Shown here: positions 33,698 to 42,144 of the stretch, one piece after another
How the letters are laid out: every line of letters begins with the position of its first letter
Numbering within the stretch: position 1 is the stretch's first letter
DNA from: Turicibacter sp. TJ11
GTDB taxonomy: Bacteria; Bacillota_I; Bacilli_A; MOL361; Turicibacteraceae
DNA: 64,000 nt
Assembly: GCF_021497505.1 (NCBI RefSeq)
Contig: NZ_CP069349.1
Location: 2,259,780 to 2,323,779 of the forward strand
Reading direction: 5' to 3'
The notes under the pieces: generated by a model
Databases searched by the model: none
The model's input: only the letters and a program-made list of their open reading frames with translations
Told to the model about the DNA's origin: nothing
Translations under genes and position numbers: made by a program

Positions 33698-34048
33698 ATG
33701 CAGGAATTTAGTATATTTATTGCACCTTTATTATTTATGTTTTTAGGGATTGTAACTTATTTAGAATCAGACTTACCGCATCGAAGATTAGGGTATCACC
33801 TGTTATCTGTGAAACAAACGATCGAAACGTGGAAAGTGGCTAACAAGTTTGCGGCTAAATTATTATTAATTGTAGGTGGAATTTTATTAGTAGTTGGCGT
33901 GTTTTTAAATTCTTATTTTAGAATGTTAGCTACTTGGGAGTTAGTTATTATTAATCTCGTTGAAATTGTGATCATGGGATTATTAGTGGTTGGTCTAACT
34001 GAATGGCGTGTTAAGATTTCATTTGATAAAGAGGGTAATCGTAAGTAA
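33698..34048 (+). CDS. SdpI-like small membrane protein
   Basis: 116 residues, three helices. The segment after helix 1, HRRLGYHLLSVKQTIETWKV-ANKF, follows the SdpI-family pattern (GYRT.....ETW..AN). SdpI in B. subtilis is the immunity protein for the SdpC toxin; most family members, like this one, have no known toxin partner. GGGAGG precedes the ATG. It is convergent with the 48-residue membrane protein downstream. Confidence 0.65.
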   Translation: MQEFSIFIAPLLFMFLGIVTYLESDLPHRRLGYHLLSVKQTIETWKVANKFAAKLLLIVGGILLVVGVFLNSYFRMLATWELVIINLVEIVIMGLLVVGLTEWRVKISFDKEGNRK

Positions 34049-34071
34049 TCATGAATGCAAAAATAAAAAAT

Positions 34072-34118
34072 ATAAGGCCTACGCTTAATTAGTGTTTAAT
34101 TAAACGTAGGCCCTTTCT
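34072..34118. terminator. Bidirectional terminator
   Basis: AAGGCCTACG and CGTAGGCCCTT form the base of a long hairpin extended by TTAATTA pairs (34081-34105). It lies between the SdpI-like gene and the minus-strand small ORF. Confidence 0.75.
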
Positions 34119-34265
34119 CTATTTAGGTAAATTGTTTTTCATGACGAAATCATAACCTTTTAAGAAGAGATAAGTTAAAACTGAGATTACCGCAAGTAAG
34201 AGTACAAGATTGCTAGCAATATAAGTCATTGCTTGAATAGGTGTAGTTATTGATTCTACTGGCAT
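34119..34265 (-). CDS. Small membrane protein, 48 residues
   Basis: The start at 34265 follows an excellent ribosome site, AAAGGAGGAGACGAT. One hydrophobic segment (IASNLVLLLAVISVLTYLFL) is followed by a short tail KGYDFVMKNNLPK. Its stop directly abuts the shared terminator. No family is recognised. The ribosome site, helix and terminator together make it a likely real gene. Confidence 0.65.
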   Translation of the reverse strand: MPVESITTPIQAMTYIASNLVLLLAVISVLTYLFLKGYDFVMKNNLPK

Positions 34266-34473
34266 ATCGTCTCCTCCTTTATAATTCAGTATAAGTAAAC
34301 AGATGATTATTCATACATTTTTGATAGATGATTTTGATTTTTTAGCCTCAAATATCCTAAAAATTAGAAAGAATTATGTTGTTTCTCTATTTGATTTGGT
34401 AGATTTCAATATGTTTTTGTAGTATTCTATGAATATTGAGTTTTGATTTTTTTTATAAGCAGGAGGTTTGAAA

Positions 34474-35274
34474 ATGGAGATTAAGGTTGCGTTTTTTGAT
34501 GTCGATGGGACGATTGTGGATAATCATTCAACACGTGATCAGCTATCCGATATGGATTTAGTTCCAGCTTCAACAATTGAGGCGATTCGTTTATTAAAAG
34601 AAAATGGGATTACACCCTTTATTGCGACAGGACGTTCACCTTTTATGATTGAAGATCTATTAGATGGGCTTGGAATTGACAGTTATATTTGTACGAATGG
34701 ACAATATGCAGTAATGAATCGTGAAGTGATGTATGAAGCACCTTATAGTAGTGAATTGCTTGATAAAATTGTGACGGTAGCTAAAAAGTATCATGTTCCC
34801 CTGTTATGGATGCCTACTCATCATTATGTGTTATCAGGAGAAAATCAAGAGGTTTTATTAGAGGCTCTTGATAATATGAATCTTCCTTATCCAATCATTG
34901 AAACAGATTTAGAAAAACCAGACTATAAAATTTATCAAATGGTAGCGGGAGTAACAAAAGAAGAGGAGCATATTTTTGAGTCTATTGAAGAGGTACGAGT
35001 GGTTCGTTGGCAACCCAATGGAATTGACTTATTACCTAAAGTCGGATCAAAAGCAACGGCAATTGAGGTTATTTTAAACAAACTAGGATTAAAACCGGAA
35101 AATGCGATTGCTTTTGGAGATGGCTTAAATGACATTGAAATGTTACAAAAAGTAGGATGTGGCGTTGCGATGGGAAATGCTCATGAAGAATTAAAAAAAC
35201 ATGCCAATTATGTAGCTAAGCCAGTTTATGAAGATGGAATTTATAAAGCATGCAAAGAATTAGGATTAATTTAG
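34474..35274 (+). CDS. Cof-type HAD-IIB phosphatase
   Basis: 266 residues. Motifs are DVDGT (nucleophile and acid Asp), TGRSPFMIEDLLDGLG, the lysine in KVGSKATAIE, and FGDGLNDIEML for metal binding. Such enzymes dephosphorylate sugar phosphates, phosphorylated cofactors or FMN; the substrate is not predictable. ATG 34474 follows AGGAGG. Confidence 0.9.
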   Translation: MEIKVAFFDVDGTIVDNHSTRDQLSDMDLVPASTIEAIRLLKENGITPFIATGRSPFMIEDLLDGLGIDSYICTNGQYAVMNREVMYEAPYSSELLDKIVTVAKKYHVPLLWMPTHHYVLSGENQEVLLEALDNMNLPYPIIETDLEKPDYKIYQMVAGVTKEEEHIFESIEEVRVVRWQPNGIDLLPKVGSKATAIEVILNKLGLKPENAIAFGDGLNDIEMLQKVGCGVAMGNAHEELKKHANYVAKPVYEDGIYKACKELGLI

Positions 35275-35491
35275 CGAATGAATGCTAATGTAGATAACTG
35301 ATTAAGATCATTTTACAATTAGATAAAGAATCAAGTCATCCTAACTTTTAAAGAAGTTTCTACAATAATTTGACGGTATCCCCATGAATTCTACATATTA
35401 TTGCTGTATGATAGATAAGGATTAAGTTTAAGAATAGGCAAGAACTCGTTGCCTTTATTTATATTGGGAGAGTATGTTTAAAACCATCACT

Positions 35492-35526
35492 AAAAAACTG
35501 TTATCTAATCAGATAACAGTTTTTTC
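35492..35526. terminator. Bidirectional terminator
   Basis: AAAAAACTGTTATCT pairs with AGATAACAGTTTTTT around AATC. It serves the minus-strand HAD gene. Confidence 0.85.
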
Positions 35527-35530
35527 TTTT

Positions 35531-36172
35531 TTATTTTAAATGGTCGATGACATCAAGTAATGAATCCACGACTTTAGTTGTTTTTAAAACAAATTCTTCT
35601 TCTGGATATTTCATATCAGGAACACAAATGACATCGATATTTCCAGCATGTGCAGCCATAATTCCAGCTTCACTATCTTCTAAAACTAAAGCCTCACAAG
35701 GATCAACCCCTAATTTCTCGCAAGCCGTTAAGAAAATTTCTGGATTAGGTTTTCCACAAGTCACTTCATCACCACAAATCGTATCATCAAAGTAGTGATG
35801 AAGATTAGCAGCTTTTAAAATCATATCTGCTCGCTGACGAGAACTACTTGTAGCAACAATTGTTTTATACCCACGTTCCTTTAAGAAAGTTAGTAGTTCG
35901 ATGATTCCTTTTTTTAACGGAACTTCTTGTTGCAGTCGATGATCTAAAGAAACATGAACGTCATCCCAAACAGAATCGATTGGAAAGCTGTCTCCAAAAT
36001 GATCTAACAATACTTGATAAATCCCAGTTTTATTTTTTCCAAGACAACGACGGTAAATATCTTCATTAAATTCATAATTTAATTGCTTCAATTTAAGGCA
36101 GTATTCTTCAAATGTGACGCGTTCACTATCAATTAATAATCCATCCATGTCAAAAATTATAGCTTTTTTCAT
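35531..36172 (-). CDS. HAD-IA hydrolase, beta-phosphoglucomutase-like
   Basis: 213 residues. It shows FDMDGLLIDSE with both catalytic aspartates, VATSSSRQR, CGKPNPEIFLTACEKLG and LEDSEAGIMAAHAG. The helical cap after motif 1 is as in beta-phosphoglucomutases and related sugar phosphatases. The start at 36172 has AGAGGG 6 bases upstream; the ATG two codons earlier abuts that site. Confidence 0.88.
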   Translation of the reverse strand: MKKAIIFDMDGLLIDSERVTFEEYCLKLKQLNYEFNEDIYRRCLGKNKTGIYQVLLDHFGDSFPIDSVWDDVHVSLDHRLQQEVPLKKGIIELLTFLKERGYKTIVATSSSRQRADMILKAANLHHYFDDTICGDEVTCGKPNPEIFLTACEKLGVDPCEALVLEDSEAGIMAAHAGNIDVICVPDMKYPEEEFVLKTTKVVDSLLDVIDHLK

Positions 36173-36511
36173 TCTCATCCCTCTTTTTTTATCTAAGTTA
36201 TGTTTGCATTATAACAACCTAACTGATAGTATGCAATGATCTAGGCAATCATGTTATTTTCATCTATGAATAGCTTATTTTTAAATTTGCTCTAAATAAA
36301 TTTCTAAAAGACCTTAAATCAACAGTTTGTGGGAAATTTTAGATATTTGCTTATTTATTTTTTGATTTGTGATACAATATTTTACGTCGTTGTTTAGCGA
36401 AACAAATGAACAATATACGTTTTATAAGATTAATGATGAGTGACAGATAATCAAGTCAGTAGTTTTTTACAAAAAGTTACTGATGCTTGCATACATGAGG
36501 AGGACCTTTTG
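36173..36511. other. Upstream region of tex
   Basis: About 340 bases. TACAAT near 36373, followed by a GTTGTTTAGCGAAACAA hairpin at 36389-36405, suggests a promoter and a leader of about 130 bases. The tex frame stays open back to GTG 36440, but that start has no ribosome site. Nothing else is seen. Confidence 0.4.
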
Positions 36512-38701
36512 ATGGAACAACAATTTATGAATAAGTTATACCAACAGATTGCTAAGCAATTAAATATTACGACTAATCAAATTAATGCGGTTTTAAAGTT
36601 ACTTGAAGAAGGATCAACAGTTCCATTCATTGCTCGTTATCGTAAAGAGGTAACAGGAGCATTAGACGAAGAACAAATTCGAGAGATCTCGAAAACGTAT
36701 GAGTATGGTGTAAACTTACAACAACGTAAAGACGATGTTATTCGTTTAATTGATGAAAAGGGAATGTTAACACCTGAGTTAAAAAATCAAATTTTAAAAG
36801 CTGAAAAATTAACAGAGATTGAAGATTTATACCGTCCATTCAAAGAGAAGAAGAAAACACGTGCCACCATGGCAAAGGCGAAGGGGTTAGAACCGTTAGC
36901 GCAGTATTTATTGACATATCCAACTGAAAGCCTTGAAAGCGAAGTTTCTAAATATATCAATGATGAAGTTTTAAGTGTTGATGAGGCTTTACAAGGGGCG
37001 CGTGATATTATCGCTGAAACGATTGCCGATAACGCTGATTATCGTAAATGGATTCGTGAATATATGACGAAAAAAGGTGAGATTCAATCTAAAGTTCGTG
37101 ATGAATCATTAGATGAGCGTAAAGTTTATGAACAGTATTATGAATATAGTGAACCTATTTCACGCATTGTTCCTCACCGAGTGCTTGCGATGAATCGTGG
37201 AGAATCAGAGAAAATTTTACGTATTTCTATTTTAGATGATGCAGAAGGGGTGCATCGTTACTTAATTAAACAGGTAATTTGTGTTCATGAAGTAACAGAA
37301 GCGACAAAACAAGTGAAATTAGCGATTGAAGATGCTTATAAACGTTTAATTAAACCATCGATTGAACGTGAAATTCGTGCTCATTTAAAAGAAATCGCTG
37401 AAAATCAAGCCATTCATATTTTCTCAGAAAATGTGCGTCAGTTATTATTACAGCCACCGATGAAAGGAAAAGTAGTATTAGGGGTAGACCCAGCGTTTCG
37501 TACGGGATGTAAGTTAGCTGTTGTTGATGAAACAGGGAAAGTTTTAGATATCGATGTAATCTATCCACATGAAAAATCTAAAGGTTCAACGGCTGATCCT
37601 AAGTTAGTGGCGGCAGCTCGTGCAAAGGTGATTGATAAAATTAATCAGTATCAAGTTGAGATTGTTTCTATCGGAAATGGAACGGCTTCACGCGAGACAG
37701 AAAGCTTTATCGTTGATGTTTTAAAAGAAATTAAACATCCGATTTATTATATTATTACAAATGAGGCAGGGGCATCCGTTTATTCTGCTTCAGAATTAGC
37801 TCGAAAAGAATTTCCTGATTTACAAGTAGAAGAACGCTCAGCAGTATCTATCGCACGTCGCTTACAAGATCCATTAGCTGAATTAGTTAAGATTGATCCA
37901 AAGTCGATTGGAGTTGGGCAGTATCAGCATGATGTGACGCAATCTAAGTTAAATGATTCATTAAACTTTGTTGTTGAAACAACGGTGAACCAGGTAGGGG
38001 TTAATGTTAATACGGCATCACCTGCGTTATTAAAGTATGTAGCGGGACTTTCAACAACCATTGCGAATAACATTGTTAAACATCGTGATGAAGTTGGAAA
38101 GTTTACTAAACGTGAAGAATTAAAGAAAGTAGCTCGTTTAGGAGCTAAAACATATGAGCAAGCAATTGGGTTCTTACGTATCATTGATGGAGTGAATCCA
38201 CTTGATAAAACAGGGATTCACCCAGAAAGTTATCAAGTTGCAGAACAAGTGCTTGAAACACTAGGATTTAATAAAGATGATTTAGGAACACCTGAATTAA
38301 AGTCCGCGATTGAAAAAGTAAATCGTGAGAATTTAGTTCAAAGTTTAGGAGTAGGGGAACATACGTTAAATGATATTTTAGATGCCTTCATTGCTCCAAA
38401 TCGCGATCCTCGTGATGATATTGAAGCCCCCCTTTTACGTTCAGATGTTTTAAAACTAGAAGATTTAAAACCAGGAATGGAATTACAAGGAACAGTTCGT
38501 AACGTTGTAGACTTTGGAGTCTTTGTTGACTGTGGAGTGAAAGAAGATGGACTTGTTCACTTATCAAAAATGCGCAAGCAATTCGTTAAACATCCAATGG
38601 ATGTTGTCTCAGTTGGGGATATCGTTAAAGTGTGGGTAGACTCAGTTGATTTACAACGTAAACGATTAGCTCTAACTATGATTGCTCCAGAAGCAAAATA
38701 A
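36512..38701 (+). CDS. tex: Tex-family RNA-binding protein
   Basis: 729 residues from ATG 36512, 8 bases after GAGGAGG. In order: the helical N-terminal domain (STVPFIARYRKEVTGALDE), a YqgF/RuvC-like domain (VLGVDPAFRTGCKLAVVD), tandem helix-hairpin-helix (VNVNTASPALLKYVAGLS), and a C-terminal S1 domain (GMELQGTVRNVVDFGVFVD). Tex is a conserved nucleic-acid-binding factor linked to transcription and rRNA quality control. Confidence 0.96.
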   Translation: MEQQFMNKLYQQIAKQLNITTNQINAVLKLLEEGSTVPFIARYRKEVTGALDEEQIREISKTYEYGVNLQQRKDDVIRLIDEKGMLTPELKNQILKAEKLTEIEDLYRPFKEKKKTRATMAKAKGLEPLAQYLLTYPTESLESEVSKYINDEVLSVDEALQGARDIIAETIADNADYRKWIREYMTKKGEIQSKVRDESLDERKVYEQYYEYSEPISRIVPHRVLAMNRGESEKILRISILDDAEGVHRYLIKQVICVHEVTEATKQVKLAIEDAYKRLIKPSIEREIRAHLKEIAENQAIHIFSENVRQLLLQPPMKGKVVLGVDPAFRTGCKLAVVDETGKVLDIDVIYPHEKSKGSTADPKLVAAARAKVIDKINQYQVEIVSIGNGTASRETESFIVDVLKEIKHPIYYIITNEAGASVYSASELARKEFPDLQVEERSAVSIARRLQDPLAELVKIDPKSIGVGQYQHDVTQSKLNDSLNFVVETTVNQVGVNVNTASPALLKYVAGLSTTIANNIVKHRDEVGKFTKREELKKVARLGAKTYEQAIGFLRIIDGVNPLDKTGIHPESYQVAEQVLETLGFNKDDLGTPELKSAIEKVNRENLVQSLGVGEHTLNDILDAFIAPNRDPRDDIEAPLLRSDVLKLEDLKPGMELQGTVRNVVDFGVFVDCGVKEDGLVHLSKMRKQFVKHPMDVVSVGDIVKVWVDSVDLQRKRLALTMIAPEAK

Positions 38702-38702
38702 C

Positions 38703-38751
38703 AAACAAAGAGGGACTATGTCTAACTAGACGTAATCCCTCTTTGTTTATT
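38703..38751. terminator. Bidirectional terminator after tex
   Basis: AAACAAAGAGGGA pairs with TCCCTCTTTGTTT around a 20-nt loop. It also serves the minus-strand small gene. Confidence 0.85.
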
Positions 38752-38933
38752 TACTGCACCTTAGTTTTAGATTCATTCGAATGAGTTTTGATATAAATTT
38801 TTAAACATTTAATTAATAGAATGAGTGAGTAAATAACTAAGAAGTAAATCATCAAGTTTAATAGATTAGGTAATCTAAATAAGATGTAAGAAAAAAAGCT
38901 TACCACAACGTTTGTTTCACCTAATAGTTCCAT
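38751..38933 (-). CDS. Small membrane protein, 60 residues
   Basis: The start at 38933 follows GAAAGGAGAAGG. It has an amphipathic N-terminus, one long hydrophobic stretch (LLNLMIYFLVIYSLILLI), then a basic polar tail. No family is recognised. It converges on tex and shares its terminator. Confidence 0.6.
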   Translation of the reverse strand: MELLGETNVVVSFFSYILFRLPNLLNLMIYFLVIYSLILLIKCLKIYIKTHSNESKTKVQ

Positions 38934-39039
38934 GTTATCCTTCTCCTTTCTTTAGTGATAGTATATCATGTAAATGGTAAAAAATGTTATAATATCGATG
39001 TAGCGGTAAGGTATTTTTTAATCATGAGAGGAGAGTTTG

Positions 39040-39165
39040 ATGAGTTATTTTAACTTCATTGCTTCAGATTATGAAATGCCAGATGTGGATAATACAGAAA
39101 TACCGATGAATAATTTGGTATATATATTTACTAAAATTGAAATAAATAATACAATAGGTCTATAA
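39040..39165 (+). CDS. Short ORF, possibly a truncated gene
   Basis: 41 residues starting MSYFNFIASDYEMPDVDNT, behind a very good ribosome site (AGAGGAGAG). The first 20 residues look like an ordinary protein N-terminus, whereas the rest (IPMNNLVYIFTKIEINNTIG) is AT-driven. It may be what is left of a longer gene. No family is assigned. Confidence 0.35.
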   Translation: MSYFNFIASDYEMPDVDNTEIPMNNLVYIFTKIEINNTIGL

Positions 39166-39191
39166 AAAGAACCCGAAAGGATGTTACGATC

Positions 39192-39911
39192 ATGTCAAAA
39201 GTATTAGCAAAAGTTAAAGATTATGCTATCACTGAAGAAATGTTAAATGAAACAGTTGAAGCATTACGTACTCAACAACATATCAATATTACAACAGATG
39301 AGCAAAAACAAGATTTATTAGATGAGTTAATTGCACGCCAATTAGTCGTTGAAGATGCGATTGAATCAGGATTAACACAAACAGAAGAATTCCAAAAATT
39401 ATATCGCGAATTTGTTTTCCAACACAGTATCGGACAAATGTTTAAAACAATTACTGTAACAGATGAAGAGTGTGAAGCGTATTACAATGAAAATAAAGAT
39501 CAATTCAAAGAAGAAATGATTCGTGCGGCACACATTTTAGTAGATGAAGAAGAGCAAGCTAAAGAGTTATTAGCAGCGATTGAAAATGGAGCAGACTTCC
39601 ACGAGTTAGCAAGTGTTAATTCAAAATGTCCATCTGGATCACGTGGTGGAGATTTAGGAGATTTCGGTCGTGGACAAATGGTTCCTGAATTCGAACAAGC
39701 AGCATTTGCTTTAAATATCGGTGAAATTTCAGGAGTTGTTAAAACACAATTCGGATATCACTTAATTAAGTTATTAGATAAAAAAGATGTTCTTCCATTT
39801 GCAGATGTAAAAGGACAAATTCAACAATACTTAACATCTAAAAAACAAAACGAAATGTACTCTAACTTCACACAAGGGTTAAAGTCTAAATATACTGTCG
39901 AAAAAGCTTAA
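39192..39911 (+). CDS. Cytoplasmic parvulin-type peptidyl-prolyl isomerase
   Basis: 239 residues with a SurA-like N-terminal helical part and a PpiC domain at about 110-205 (RAAHILVDEEEQAKELLAAI, GGDLGDFGRGQMVPEFEQAA, FGYHLIKLLDK). Unlike PrsA it has no signal peptide or lipobox, so it should act in the cytoplasm. Role: prolyl isomerisation and chaperoning. It lies upstream of acpP with no clear terminator; the FabT-like boxes begin 8 bases after its stop. Confidence 0.88.
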   Translation: MSKVLAKVKDYAITEEMLNETVEALRTQQHINITTDEQKQDLLDELIARQLVVEDAIESGLTQTEEFQKLYREFVFQHSIGQMFKTITVTDEECEAYYNENKDQFKEEMIRAAHILVDEEEQAKELLAAIENGADFHELASVNSKCPSGSRGGDLGDFGRGQMVPEFEQAAFALNIGEISGVVKTQFGYHLIKLLDKKDVLPFADVKGQIQQYLTSKKQNEMYSNFTQGLKSKYTVEKA

Positions 39912-39918
39912 TAAAAAT

Positions 39919-39935
39919 AGTTTGCTTTTCAAATG
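39919..39935 (+). promoter_or_regulatory. FabT box 1 (predicted)
   Basis: AGTTTGCTTTTCAAATG resembles the FabT operator ANTTTGATTATCAAATT, differing at three fixed positions. It is the upstream member of a pair before acpP. Confidence 0.5.
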
Positions 39936-39952
39936 AAAAAGACAAAAAACTG

Positions 39953-39981
39953 TTTACTTTGCTATTCAAAGTATTTATAAT
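39953..39981 (+). promoter_or_regulatory. acpP promoter with overlapping FabT box 2
   Basis: TTTACT, a 17-base spacer and TATAAT. The 17-bp palindrome ACTTTGCTATTCAAAGT (39956-39972) lies across the -35 and spacer and keeps the TTTG...CAAA core of FabT operators. Binding there would block RNA polymerase. Confidence 0.65.
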
Positions 39982-40013
39982 AATAGTATAGTTAGATGAA
40001 GGAGGAAGTCAAA

Positions 40014-40238
40014 ATGGTATTTGATCGCGTTAAAGAAATTATTGTAGATGAATTAGGTGTAGATGAGGAAAAAGTAACAATTGAATCAACGTTAGAAGAT
40101 TTAGGAGCTGACTCATTAGACGCTGTAGAATTAATCATGGCATTAGAGGAAGAATACGATTTAGAAATCGCTGAAGAAGATGCAAAATCAATGAAAAGCG
40201 TAAAAAATATCGTTGAATATATTGAAGCCCAACAATAA
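40014..40238 (+). CDS. acpP: Acyl carrier protein
   Basis: 74 residues, acidic. The phosphopantetheine attachment serine is in [19 protein letters not shown]. It carries acyl chains in fatty-acid synthesis. AAGGAGGAAG precedes ATG 40014. It stands alone rather than beside fab genes; the FabT-type regulator is the next gene. Confidence 0.97.
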   Translation: MVFDRVKEIIVDELGVDEEKVTIESTLEDLGADSLDAVELIMALEEEYDLEIAEEDAKSMKSVKNIVEYIEAQQ

Positions 40239-40250
40239 TTTGAGCTATTA

Positions 40251-40288
40251 ACTAGGAGAGTGATCATATCGTTCTCCTAGTTTTTTTA
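40251..40288 (+). terminator. Terminator of acpP
   Basis: AACTAGGAGA pairs with TCTCCTAGTT around a short loop, followed by T7. Confidence 0.88.
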
Positions 40289-40406
40289 ATCTTTTAGAAT
40301 GCGGTCATAAAAAATTTAAATTCCTGTGGATAAATGTTATAATTAGGTGCGAGATTAACAACCTATTAATGGAATAGAGAAATTAAAATTCGGAGGTGAA
40401 GTGTGG

Positions 40407-40853
40407 ATGGATCGTTCGAGAAAAGTGATTAATGATTTATTAACAGATGTTTTTAATCAAATTTTGATTTTAGAAGAACGTAATTTAACAGAAAATGATG
40501 CTGTGGATGTGACAATGACAGAAATTCATGTGATTGAGGCAATTCGCAAATGTGAGCCCGCAACGATGGGGACGGTATCTAAACGTTTAATGATTACAAT
40601 GGGAACATTAACAACTTCTGTGAATCGTTTAGTTGAGAAGGGATATGTGACTCGTAAACGAGATGTTAACGATCGACGTGTCGTTCTACTTGATTTAACA
40701 GAAAAAGGACAAAAAGTTTTTGAAATCCATGAGCAATTCCATGAAGAATTAGTCAACGCTGCTCTTAAAGATTTAGAGTTTCGTGAAGATCTAGTTCTAG
40801 CGTTAGAGAGTATTTGTCGTTTCTTTAAAAAGTTACAAGAAAAGCATCAATAA
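40407..40853 (+). CDS. fabT: MarR-family regulator, probable FabT
   Basis: 148 residues. The winged helix-turn-helix is MGTVSKRLMITMGTLTTSVN followed by RLVEKGYVTRKRDVNDRRVV. FabT represses fatty-acid synthesis genes in streptococci and relatives when bound to acyl-ACP. Its place directly after acpP and the two FabT-like boxes before acpP support the name. ATG 40407 is 8 bases after GGAGGTG. If correct, other fab genes elsewhere should carry the same box. Confidence 0.75.
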   Translation: MDRSRKVINDLLTDVFNQILILEERNLTENDAVDVTMTEIHVIEAIRKCEPATMGTVSKRLMITMGTLTTSVNRLVEKGYVTRKRDVNDRRVVLLDLTEKGQKVFEIHEQFHEELVNAALKDLEFREDLVLALESICRFFKKLQEKHQ

Positions 40854-40952
40854 ACATAAAAGTCAGTTTAAGGTAAATAATTACATAAAATTAATAAAGA
40901 ATCAATTTCAATTATATGGTTTAATATTCATATAAGAGGAGTTGATTTTTTT

Positions 40953-41921
40953 ATGTTTAAATTAAAAACATCAAAACAAGTAATGATGAGTGCTTTATTA
41001 ATGCTAAGTTTTTTAATGCCTATAAACGTACAAGCGACTGTCAATAATGAATCATTTTCTAATCATTACGATCAATTTTATAGTTGTCATCGTGAAGAAT
41101 TATCATTTACTCTTTTTTACGGTTATGGTTTTAAAACGAATCAAGTGTTAACTGAATCTGATGTTGATTTAGATCTGATGAGTGATTATGCGCTTTTAGT
41201 TAATTTAACAACAAATGAAGTCATTTATGAAAAGAATGCGTATGAACGAACTTATCCTGCTTCATTAACTAAAATGATGACCGTATTAGTTGGAATAGAA
41301 CATATGAAAGATGAAGAGATTATTATCGATGTAGATTATCAGGCATTGGCAGCAGAGGGGGCTGCGATTGCAGGGTTCTCTAATGGAGAAGTCGTCTCTT
41401 ACAAAGATCTATTGTATGGAACGATGCTACCATCGGGTGCTGATGCAGCTTTAATGTTAGCTAAAGTAGTGGCTGGTTCTGAAGAAGGATTTGTGGCGCT
41501 CATGAATGAAAAAGCAAAACAGTTAGGAATGAAAGATACTCATTTTACTAATGTAGTCGGACTTCATGATGATGAGCATTATTCAACGGCTTGGGATTTA
41601 GCCATGTTAGAAAAAGCTGCCTTACATAACGAAATGTTTAGAGAAATATTTTCAGCTAAGTCTTACACGACAGATAGTGCGAATGACTTAACATTTACAA
41701 GTCGTATGTTTGATCGAATGGCGTCTCCTATTTTTGATGGGGGTGAGGTGTTAGGTGGAAAAACAGGCTATACAGAAGAAGCTGCACTTTGTTTAGCAAG
41801 TTATGCGACAGATGGTGATAATGAATACTTGTTAATAACAACTCATGCAAAGGGAAGTCCGTATACACCACAGTACCATGTCTTAGATGCTTTAAGTGCC
41901 TATGATTATTTCTTAAATTAG
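40953..41921 (+). CDS. dacA: Serine-type D-Ala-D-Ala carboxypeptidase
   Basis: 322 residues with a signal peptide (cut after about VQA). S11 peptidase motifs are SLTK near residue 104 (YPASLTKMMT), the SGA triad (LPSGADAALML) and KTG (GGKTGYTEEAALC). It trims the terminal D-Ala of peptidoglycan stem peptides outside the membrane. It lacks the long C-terminal beta domain and amphipathic anchor of PBP5, so it may be secreted or loosely wall-associated. Confidence 0.92.
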   Translation: MFKLKTSKQVMMSALLMLSFLMPINVQATVNNESFSNHYDQFYSCHREELSFTLFYGYGFKTNQVLTESDVDLDLMSDYALLVNLTTNEVIYEKNAYERTYPASLTKMMTVLVGIEHMKDEEIIIDVDYQALAAEGAAIAGFSNGEVVSYKDLLYGTMLPSGADAALMLAKVVAGSEEGFVALMNEKAKQLGMKDTHFTNVVGLHDDEHYSTAWDLAMLEKAALHNEMFREIFSAKSYTTDSANDLTFTSRMFDRMASPIFDGGEVLGGKTGYTEEAALCLASYATDGDNEYLLITTHAKGSPYTPQYHVLDALSAYDYFLN

Positions 41922-41928
41922 TTAAAAC

Positions 41929-41971
41929 AAGAATATCATGACTATTATAAGTAGTTATGGTATTCTTTTTT
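41929..41971 (+). terminator. Terminator of dacA
   Basis: AAGAATATCATGACTA and TAGTTATGGTATTCTT form an imperfect stem, followed by T residues. Confidence 0.75.
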
Positions 41972-42144
41972 GCATGATGCTCAATATAAAGTAGAGTGTC
42001 TTTTTAATGATAAATAAAAACAGGCTAATTAGTGAGTTAGAAAGTAATAGTTTAAACTCGTGATATTTTTGATTGGGATGTATTGAATAACAAAGTAGCA
42101 TTAAAACTAATGATTGAGAAAGATTGTGAACAGGGGATGATAAA

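Noticed and set aside
35370-35463. Small RNA with TTGACG box and a 6-bp hairpin (AGGCAA/TTGCCT)
   Set aside because: The -10 element is poor at any acceptable spacing and the hairpin is weak. Not enough to list as a feature.
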